Source: Hippasteria phrygiana (taxonomy: Eukaryota > Echinodermata > Asteroidea > Valvatida > Goniasteridae). Taken from it: a DNA stretch of 64,000 bases. The stretch spans positions 1,240,001 to 1,304,000 of the forward strand of contig JAZGUH010000410.1 of NCBI GenBank assembly GCA_037893225.1, in the 5' to 3' direction. Position numbers and translations under genes: made by a program. The notes under the pieces were generated by a model. It was not told the DNA's origin. It did not search any database and saw nothing but the letters and a program-made list of their open reading frames with translations. Positions 56,190 to 64,000 of this stretch are shown here, in pieces. Every line of letters begins with the position of its first letter. The first letter of the stretch is position 1.

Positions 56190-58370
56190 GTGATTTGTGA
56201 AGTAACAAACTCAACACAGTGAAGTAATGTTCTTAGAAGAGCCGAATGTATAAACTGGACGTTTTAGTCAATATGTTCTGACCGTCGTTAGCAGAAATGC
56301 TCATCGTACGAAGATTAGTTCACCGTGCACTGAATTAAATAACTCTCCGAAAGATTATCTCTGTCCTCAATGGTTTAATTTAATTGTGTAAAGAGGGGAG
56401 TTGTTGTGGGTTTTGCCTGGTGAATTATATTATTTTGGAACTCGCCTTCTTCACGATAATTTGCCAAAGCGAATATATTTCTTTATTATTTTGAGAAAAA
56501 ACACGGGCAGTTTAACGTTTGTGAGCAAATTAAGGTACTCAGAAATAAGAAAAAATAAAAAGGGCAAAACACACAGAAAATGTAGATAGCACTATACGTT
56601 TCAAGTCTTTAGTGCCAAGAAAATCTCTGAATAATGCTGAGCTCAGGCCTACATGAGGAGAGGCACATACGAATTTGGAAGTCAGTTTATGAAGTTCCAT
56701 GGGGGGGGGGGGGGGGGGGGGCGATGACTGAGAAGGAGCGCCAGGAAGAGAAATGTTGCTGTTTCTTGATCACCCACCAACCCAAAGTTCTCTGCCTGCA
56801 AACCCATTGCCTTCCTTTGACCTTCTTTCAATAGTGTATTTCAGGACTTGTCAAGCTCTGTTTTTGTGTTAGGCCCTCCTTACTTATATCAAATCAATCT
56901 TGATACTGCACTTTAACAACAGATTGGTTGAAGATAACCAATATATCGATTATATTGGTAGATCCAATCAATCCCATTGGTTGGACGTCACACTAATAAT
57001 TGGTTATTTTAATCAATATATTGGCGATTAAAACCAACCCGAGCGTCTTCGGCACAATATGGTCCTCTTCATCTTCAGCGGGGCCGGTCAGGGTCAAGAA
57101 CGGGTCCCCAAAGCCCCCAAGCTCGGGGGATTTATGGCGAACCTCGGGCGGTTATGAGCACCGGGGCCTGGGTTTCGTCCAACCGCGGGACCGGGGATCG
57201 TGTCCGTTTGGCGCCAGCCTCTCCGCGATCTGGGACGTGAATTCAACCAGCTTGTGTGGTGTCCGTAGAATCAGGGGTTGCAGAACATTGCTTATCAAAT
57301 TCAATTATCATGCTTAGAAAAAATGGGCACTAGTATACGCAACATACAGCATTTTGGCTGGTAAACTGTTTCTGTTCAGCAAATCGGTGTTGAGCAAAAT
57401 GTGCTTAGCAAAAAGTTTAGGCCTATGTTGAAATTGGCCCATATGGACTTAAATTCAGCGCACTGCGTGCATCATGTCATATTCTTTGTCTTAACTGCTA
57501 AGGAGGCGCAACCAAATTACGTTAAAGGGGTTTATTCCATGTTTTGTTTTGTTTTCTTTACAAATGTTACAAGGCTAACGATCAGCTATATTTAAATGGT
57601 ATTTGATTGTTTATTAGAAGAAAAGTAGAATGACCGGTAAGCCCCAAACGGTTTAGTGGTCGACCGCATTGGCTGTTGGCGCTGTTCAGCATTTTAACTT
57701 GGGTTCCCAGAAATCGAAAAAAAGAAAAATACTAGACACATACGGAAGTCCTTGGTAATTGTTTTGAATTTAGTTTCCAGCTCTCCTATGATTTAAGTAG
57801 TTTACCACAACAGCAGCAAGCTTTCCCAATTTGTTTCCCCCATACCCAGCCCACCCGATCCATCGGCAGCAATCCGGCGAAGCGGGACAGGCGGGCCGGG
57901 CCCCGGGAACTCCACACACCGTCCTCCGGTGTGGACTACGGGCGCCGTTTCCATCATTCCCCGGTAAGTCCCAGGAGGGGTTGGGAGTGTGAAAAGCCAA
58001 TACAACCCCCACCATCCCTGGAGATGCAATTATCGTGAAGTTCATCGTCCCGTCTAATGTGTGGGTTTTCTCGCTCCATCGGTAGACCACGGCGTGTTGC
58101 GAGATTCCATATGGCACGGCTTCGGTCTGACAACTTTTCGTTCGCGTCCAGAAAAAAACACCTTAAAATACAGGAGTGCATCAGATTACATGTACTACTA
58201 TCAATGATGTAAACATTTCAATTTATATGCTAGAATAGCGTCGAAAGTCCCCCAACCCCATTCTTGTTTTAGTTTAAAATGATTTCACTGCGTTGACACG
58301 ATGTTAGCATAATCTGTACTTCTGAAAAATTGTCATCTGTCATATTGAAACAAAGGAAAACGTGATGAAA
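56190..58370. other. Unique DNA with CpG-rich islands
   Basis: No gene is confirmed. 56920-57040 is rich in CCAAT/ATTGG words in both orientations. 57045-57260 and 57790-58130 are GC- and CpG-rich unique islands, the latter with an imperfect hairpin TCCACACACCG...CGGTGTGGA. A minus frame 57770-58117 spans it without a known domain. Confidence 0.4.
57308..57440. mobile_element. Palindromic MITE, GGGGCCAATTT family, right-half copy
   Basis: TTTTGGCTGGTAAACTGTTT, then GTGCTTAGCA, then GAAATTGGCCC match the right half of the 49045-49269 copy. The left terminus is missing. Confidence 0.55.
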
Positions 58371-58374
58371 TGGG

Positions 58375-58518
58375 ACGGGATTAAACGAGACGATGTGAGA
58401 CGAGATGAGACTACACGAGATGAGACGAGAGTACACGAGATAAGACGAGTCTACACGAGATGAGACTACTACACGAGATGAGACCATACGAGACTACTCG
58501 AGATTAGATGAGACGAAA
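58375..58518 (+). repeat. GAGATGAGACTACAC minisatellite
   Basis: Degenerate units of about 15-20 bp: GACGAGATGAGACTACAC, GAGATGAGACGAGAGTACAC, GAGATAAGACGAGTCTACAC, GAGATGAGACTACTACAC. Confidence 0.85.
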
Positions 58519-58524
58519 TTACAC

Positions 58525-60240
58525 ATGAGCACAATAAGACAAGAAGTAACCCAGATGTTGAAAAAATAAATTGTTTTCATAAACACCAACAAAACAAAAT
58601 GCAATAAGATTTTTACAGGTAAAAAAATAGTTCGTTTACATTTCTGTAATAAAATATTCTGGATAACAGTTGCCTGTACAAAAAAACAGTATCTACATTT
58701 GGAAATAAATGGTCCAGCAACCACCATTGATTAATTAAAACCAATTTTAAAAGTGTAGTATTTCGCACATTCACAGTTATATTATAAGCATTGTGTGACG
58801 CCAAGTGTACGTTCATGTTTCTTATCAACTGCACGTTAAGATATATTCTGTTTACTGTCTGCTGGAGAGCTGCAGCCGAATTTCGCGATTTTGCCAGAAT
58901 TTTAGAGATATTTCCGTTGTCGGGGAATCTTCTGCATTTGAAGTTTGCCTCAAGTCATCAGGATCCAAGATAGACTGTAAGTTTTGATACATTTATTTCA
59001 AATCGTATTTCATTTTTGCATTTAAAAATTAATTTAAAAATGTGTCAACGTTGAACGTGGTCAACAATTACAAAAAAATGATTTCGTGAGCATTTGTGCC
59101 GCGTTCATAAGCCCATTAACTTTCCATTCCAGAAAACTCCTTTATGCATTATTTTATTGATAGTTCATTTTTAAAGGAAACACCGTTTGTGAATTCCTTT
59201 ACCACAGAAAAATTCGTCTGCGTTTATGGCCCAAAATACCGGGTTTTTTCGGGGTTTTGTCACCGAAACCTAACACCGCTAAAGGGTGTAGGGCGCCCCC
59301 TTTTGTCCTTGGGCTATCTCACGAGGTTGGGTAGTGGTATTTGATAGTGTGTCGCTTTAGCTTCGAGAAACATAACATTGGATCATGTGCTTGGTTAAAT
59401 ATCAAGTTTTTTTTCTATATGCATAACTCCTAATATTACACTACAAAGGTAGCTGAAGACTTATTAATGCTGAAAAAAATTCAGTAAAATCGTGCACAAT
59501 CTCATACAGTTGCGGTCGAAACAGACCTGCAAATCCCAAAACTGCGAACCTCAACCAAATGAGTATACATGTACATGCATGTGGAAGGACTTTTATTAGT
59601 TTTATTCTGCTTTGTTGTATAAAAATATTGCACACAGACACCATAAATTCTGATAAATTCATAATATTTACACAAAAAAATTGTTTCAAAAATCATACAT
59701 ATACAACAGTATGTAAATACAGATAAAGTAGGATAAAAGATAATTCTGGCAAAACGTACAACTGTGATAACCATTAAAACCACCGACAGAAACACACACA
59801 AGTGTGTAAACACCTTCAGTGGGAGACCTATTGTCTATTGTTCATACTTCAACTTTTTGGCAAGGACCCTCATTGGTTTTGTACACGATTTTCAAACGGG
59901 GACCTTTCTCAACCGGGGACCCTATTGTCCTCTGTTGTTAAAGGTCCCCTATTGAATGTAAAAACAAACTCACACAAACACAACCCCCCCCCCCCCCCCC
60001 AAAAAAAAAGACAAATAGTACAAGACATAAAATAAACACCAACAAATTTAAAAGAATTGAATTTACAATTTAATATACATAGACCAGGAAAAAAACAATG
60101 GCACAAGTCGGGGACAGCGACATCAGACCACAAGTTTGAAACACGATTTTATTAACATACTAAGAATTTACAAGAGAAAAGAATTGCAAGAACAGAACAA
60201 CTCTAGGAGCAGATTAAAGACCGACTTGTAAAATGTTTTC
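58525..60240. other. AT-rich unique DNA
   Basis: No gene is seen. A 17-C run is followed by a 9-A run (59984-60009). Frames are short and lack domains. Confidence 0.45.
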
Positions 60241-60245
60241 TTTCA

Positions 60246-60275
60246 AAGTGTACATGAACTTTTGACCACAGCTGG
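60246..60275 (-). mobile_element. Tc1-like terminus fragment
   Basis: The complement reads CAGCTGTGGTCAAAAGTTCA followed by TGTACACTTT, similar to the right end of the MITE at 2415-2636. A diverged partner could be the ACCACAAGTTTGAAACACG near 60127, but that is uncertain. Confidence 0.45.
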
Positions 60276-60513
60276 AGTTTTCTCAAACACTTTATGAAAT
60301 GATTAAAAGTCAACACAAATGAACTTGGAACCCAAAACATTTATCCCTGTTAGGTTTTTAGGATATTTATTTGAATTTACTTAAAATAATTTCTAGAACA
60401 GTACTATTGTTGGGAATTACTGTTTCGACTTCAACATTATTTCTGATGTAAGTTCTCGATCTATCATTATTTATGTAAACTTTTTGAGGGTGGCAAATAT
60501 CATCTCCAATTCG

Positions 60514-60744
60514 GGGGCCAATTTAATTGAGCGGTAGTACAACAATTTCCTGAACACAAAAAAGGTCTTGCTTAGTAAAATTTTGTTACCAAACAATTCT
60601 CCATGTGATTTTCATGCTAAGCAAAATCCATCTGAGTACCAGTCGCAAGCAAACCAATTATACATAATATGAAAATTTGGTTAGTAATCCTGTTTCATGC
60701 TAAGCAGATTTTTGTTGTGGTGAGCAGGTTCATGAAATTGGCCC
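60514..60744. mobile_element. Palindromic MITE, GGGGCCAATTT family, copy 3
   Basis: GGGGCCAATTTAATTGAGCG at the left, CATGAAATTGGCCC at the right; interior TTGCTTAGTAAAATTTTGTT and GTTTCATGCTAAGCAGATTT as inverted halves. Confidence 0.75.
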
Positions 60745-60749
60745 TAGAA

Positions 60750-61510
60750 CACCAGATACTGGTAGACGGGATTACCGAGGTTGATAAACTGTTTAGACGG
60801 GGGATTTAACGATTTGTAGCCCACAGTAAGCCGGCTTTGATGCCGATCCGGGTGCAAAACGCTCTGACTGGGCGGTCTGTCAGTCAGAAACTATCCGGGA
60901 GATTCTGTTCAAAATACTGCGGTAATTGCCGAGTGTGTAGACCCAGCGGGTCGTCATGTAATCGTGTCACGTTCAATTTGGGCTGTATGGGTAATCGTTG
61001 TTGGAAAGTCCGCAACGTGTCTAATATTTCAACTTTTCGTGTGACTTTTCTTTGAATTATTCTGTTGGATCCTGCACACTTGTAACTTATTATTGACGTG
61101 GGCTGTATATATCGCAACGGTTTAAGAGACAATGCAGTTAGGATTTTCATGACATGAATACATGTAGGACAGTGCTGTTTCCATATTGCTATAAATGTCC
61201 AGATCCTTTAAAGTAAATCTATATAATAATTGCAAACAATTGCAGTTATATAAATAATGTTTGCAATTAAATAGATTTCTCATTTATTAATGGCAAAGCA
61301 TGGTGTCGTTGTGTACAAATAAATTAAACATACATTTACTTATTCATGAGGGGAACGATGATGCCATCAAAGTTACAACAGTGATGTCGCCATATCCTTG
61401 TGTACACAAAACATCCAACTTTATTTTACATTTTATTAAAGAGGATTCCTTCTTTTAGTTCGATATATTATGCAAAATAATTCATTTGGAATCCGTAACT
61501 AACCAACGTT
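60750..61510. other. Unique DNA
   Basis: No gene is seen. 60830-61030 is CpG-bearing; the frames there lack recognisable domains. Confidence 0.4.
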
Positions 61511-61514
61511 TGGT

Positions 61515-61690
61515 TGTTATCGATTATTTTGAAGGAATGATTTTTGTACTGTTATGATGCTCTTTTCACATGCCTGTCACCAAACAAAAGTATCGCCCTC
61601 TCGTGGGAGTAAACTTGATTTTTTTTCTCAAAACGATCACCTTCTTCTTACTTCAAATGAACAGAAGCCATAGACAATGGAACAGAGGGG
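61515..61690 (+). repeat. Dispersed repeat F, longest copy
   Basis: TTTTGAAGGAATGATTTTTG, ACTGTTATGATGCTCTTTTC, ACAAAAGTATCGCCCTCTCG, then ACCTTCTTCTTACTTCAAAT. It joins the parts seen separately at 19080, 37500, 46450 and 63541. TCGCCCTCTCGTGGG (61593-61607) is CTCF-like on the minus strand. Confidence 0.6.
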
Positions 61691-61694
61691 CCAC

Positions 61695-62395
61695 CTCCCC
61701 CCACCCACTTTTTCCACTTGGGGGAAATCCGCCGCCCCCCATTCGCCCCCCCCCCCCATGCGCCTACCCCACCCCACCCCACTTTCAAAAGTGTTTCGCC
61801 GCACCTGTCACAAACATGTAGATCATGACCAAATTGTTGTAAGAGATGGCTTTGATGTGTGACGACAATTAATTAAGTTGAAGTGGATGTTTACCAGTAT
61901 TGAATTTGTCTTCTTTCCTGGCTTGCTTTAGATGGGAGGGATGGTCTGTGGTCTATAAATCCCTCAATTGCAGGGGCTGTTTCGGCACAATATTTTTCGT
62001 TCGAAAATCTTCTTGAATGTCGGTCAATGAATGTCGGTCCCTTTTTAAGTGGGGTTAAGCGCCCAGAGTGTCCGGGGTTTGAATGAGAAACACCCAATTC
62101 ACTACATCTTGCCCTCTTCCCTTTGTACAGCCATTGCCTGCTTGACTACCCCGTTTCGGATTGTACTAATTTCAACACAATTGCGGGAAAGTTAACCTCA
62201 CTTCTTTGCACCCCGACATAATAACTTCAAAATACCTTTTGACTGCGTATCTCGAGTGCAAAAGATCCTGCTGAAAGTAGCATCCTTATGGTATTTAAAA
62301 ATGATGGATTACGGAGAGTGACAGACTTGTTTTGTTGGAGCTGGGTCTATCAGGAAGTAGGTGAAAACACCTTCATGGGGCTCCGGTGAATGGCC
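61695..62395. other. Unique DNA
   Basis: No gene is seen. A C-rich stretch lies at 61695-61790 and gives a Pro/His-rich artefact frame. Confidence 0.4.
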
Positions 62396-62398
62396 CGG

Positions 62399-63016
62399 CT
62401 AATTGCGCCATTCTTCGGTGTAACAAAAGTCTGGGATCCTGCTAAAATGGCGGTGTCCCTTTGACGGGCCAACACAGACTGAGTTCGATCGACAAAGCTT
62501 CAAGCAACAACTGGGGTATACATGAAAGCCATCCAAACCCTTCGGCTTCCTCATGTAAACTTCAGGCTTTGTCAGATTAGGCTTCAAGATGCCCTCTTTC
62601 ACAAGAAACGTCAGACTCATAAACCTTGCAACAGTTTTTAAGTGATATCCTATTCCAAAATAAATGTGATCGTCAGCCTCTGCATGCAGCGCTGTAGATT
62701 TCAAATTAAAAGTAGTTTGTAGATACAACGTTTGAGCGACAAACTCTAAAAAAGAGAGAACGGTGATGAGAAGAACCAAAGGTATTTATTCGACATTTCG
62801 ATTAGTATTCTCTGACCAGGTGACGGTTTTGCAAACAGCTACCGGTATATCAAAATGTTGAATTTTGACCCGTGACCCTTCTAAAAAATGCGTTTCTCTT
62901 TTTAAAGTTTGTCGCTTCACAACTTCTTTCAATTCCCAAAACAGTTTGTCGACCAGATGAGTGGTAATCATATCCTTGAAGAGTGGAGTCAAGAGCAAAG
63001 AGTTTAATAGATACCG
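62399..63016 (-). other. Candidate exon or decayed ORF, unknown product
   Basis: On the minus strand one frame runs from 63016 to 62399 with a single internal stop (TAA, 62783-62785). Upstream of the stop it reads ...TPLFKDMITTHLVDKLFWEL..., downstream ...TALHAEADDHIYFGIGYHLK..., ending with four clustered Cys residues. After the stop, CGTTCTCTCTTTTTTAG is a good splice-acceptor sequence, so the downstream part could be a terminal exon. No domain is recognised. Chance remains likely. Confidence 0.18.
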
Positions 63017-63019
63017 TCA

Positions 63020-63535
63020 CAATCTAAAATTAGAAAGATGAAGAGCTTGCAAGCTTTAGTACTTGTCCCACCCACAAACGATAACAAATCCAACTCCGAG
63101 AAACGAAAGCTCTTTGCATTCACAAAATAAACAGTATTTCTATCTAGAATGTACATGTTCCGCGAGGGGGGAGGCACCACAGACGAGAAAAAGTTGGCCA
63201 ATAACTCCGGGGCAGCCTGCCAGCGAGGCGGGGATTTCTTGTTTATTCACGGGGCCCAAAACCAACATCCTCGGCGTGGTGAGTGTTGACTGTCACGCTG
63301 AATTGCCGTGGCGCGGACAGCACACAAACAGTGACCCTATCTTTCTGTCCCCGAGTTCGTATATATATATATGAGTGCAAGGTTGTACAAACTGTCGGCC
63401 TTTTCTCCAAAAGGTTTCAGAGGAATCGTACAGTTCAGCCAGTTTTCACAGACATGGCCTTGTCTTACGACCATGATATAAATGCCTGGTTTGATTCAAA
63501 CTAAAAAGAACGTGTAGTTTTAAACTCTTAAAATC
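63020..63535. other. Unique DNA
   Basis: No gene is seen. 63170-63340 is CpG-bearing, and a short (AT)n lies at 63361-63372. Confidence 0.4.
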
Positions 63536-63540
63536 TTTCC

Positions 63541-63650
63541 AGTTTTTTTATGCAAGAGGGCGCAATTTTTGTTATGTAACCGAAGGAAGTCCTTGTCAAA
63601 AGAGCTTGAAAACAGTGGTAAAATCGCTCCTTCAAAATAAGCCATTAACA
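63541..63650 (-). repeat. Dispersed repeat F, reverse copy
   Basis: Complement: CTTATTTTGAAGGAGCGATT, CTCTTTTGACAAGGACTTCC, AACAAAAATTGCGCCCTCTT. It agrees with 46450-46580 and 61515-61610 in order and spacing. Confidence 0.6.
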
Positions 63651-63654
63651 ATCA

Positions 63655-64000
63655 GAAAGTTTGGTTAGAAATGGATTTCAAACGAGTTATTCAAAATACA
63701 AAGCACCTATGGAAATTTCTCCAAGAAAATGTTGAAAATGTTTGGATTTGTCTCTGCCTCTGATGACGTCATAATCTGGCTAATGAATATGAACATTTAT
63801 ATTGGCATTAAGAAGCAAAACCTTGCAATTGATATAGAGGTCCTCGAAATTCACAATAATTATCATGGAAATAACCGTATCCATGTCATTAACAATTATA
63901 CTGCATTGTCCCTTTAAAAGAAGTAGGCCTAAGTGTCTTACAGAGGGCTTTTGTATGCAGTGTTTCTGAGCATGCTGAGTTGGCTTGCCGCTCAGAAATG
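63655..64000. other. Unique DNA
   Basis: No gene is seen. A TGACGTCA word lies inside ATGACGTCAT (63763-63772), and a GTAGGCCTA word near 63924. Confidence 0.4.

Noticed and set aside
57770..58117. 115-codon minus frame with plausible composition
   Set aside because: It lies in a GC-rich island where stops are rare, has no recognised domain, and a second minus-strand frame is open over much of the same span.
63361..63372. (AT)n microsatellite as a notable feature
   Set aside because: Only six units; too short to be informative.

Overview
This is a eukaryotic, animal-type genomic window. There are no long ORFs, no operons and no RNA operons. About 64 kb is AT-leaning sequence packed with small interspersed repeats, long G/C homopolymers and short, CpG-retaining unique islands. 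The repeat complement suggests a marine invertebrate deuterostome, probably an echinoderm and perhaps a sea star. The pointers are a palindromic MITE of the 'GGGGCCAATTTCATAAAGCTG' type, tRNA-derived SINEs with an AAGTGTCTTGCTCAAGGACA core, and abundant TACATGTA and TAGGCCTA words. This assignment is from recollection of repeat style and was not searched.

I could not identify any protein-coding gene with confidence. The many 60-150 codon reading frames look like chance openings: most start on non-ATG codons, none shows a domain I recognise, and many overlap repeats. The window is best read as intergenic or large-intron DNA. A few frames with coding-like composition or a good splice acceptor are reported at low confidence (about 5436-5711 minus, 47695-47937 plus, 50311-50496 plus, 54696-54929 minus, 55003-55207 plus, 62399-63016 minus).

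Layout. 0-16 kb: unique DNA with a hairpin-bearing repeat (1.8 and 10.6 kb), a Tc1-like MITE (2.4 kb), a SINE (6.5 kb), a G-rich minisatellite (6.75 kb), a GATC/AATC-rich block (8.3 kb) and a tRNA-headed SINE (13.6 kb). 16.36-20.15 kb: a transposon cluster. Two elements (1196 and 784 bp) share the terminal repeat AGGCCTTTTCACACTA but carry different iterated internal motifs (ACCCGTGT versus CCCCGGGG); two more DNA elements lie directly beside the first. 20-30 kb: a CTCF-like site, a 431-bp TIR element, and a 78-bp tandem array (25.96-26.75 kb). 30-48 kb: mostly unique sequence with CpG-retaining islands that are candidate regulatory elements, several MITEs and SINEs, a near-perfect 50-bp inverted repeat (42.4 kb) and a duplicated ~400-bp segment (42.9 and 45.5 kb). 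48-61 kb: further MITEs, and two copies of an unusual TIR element filled with GATGACGTCATC-like units (51.95 and 53.6 kb). 61-64 kb: copies of a dispersed repeat that carries a CTCF-like core.

The transposable elements are non-autonomous. None has a recognisable transposase or reverse transcriptase, so they must have been moved by enzymes encoded elsewhere. The main biological interest is in what these repeats carry (bZIP/CRE-like sites, CTCF-like cores, iterated putative transposase-binding sites) and in the unique islands between them.
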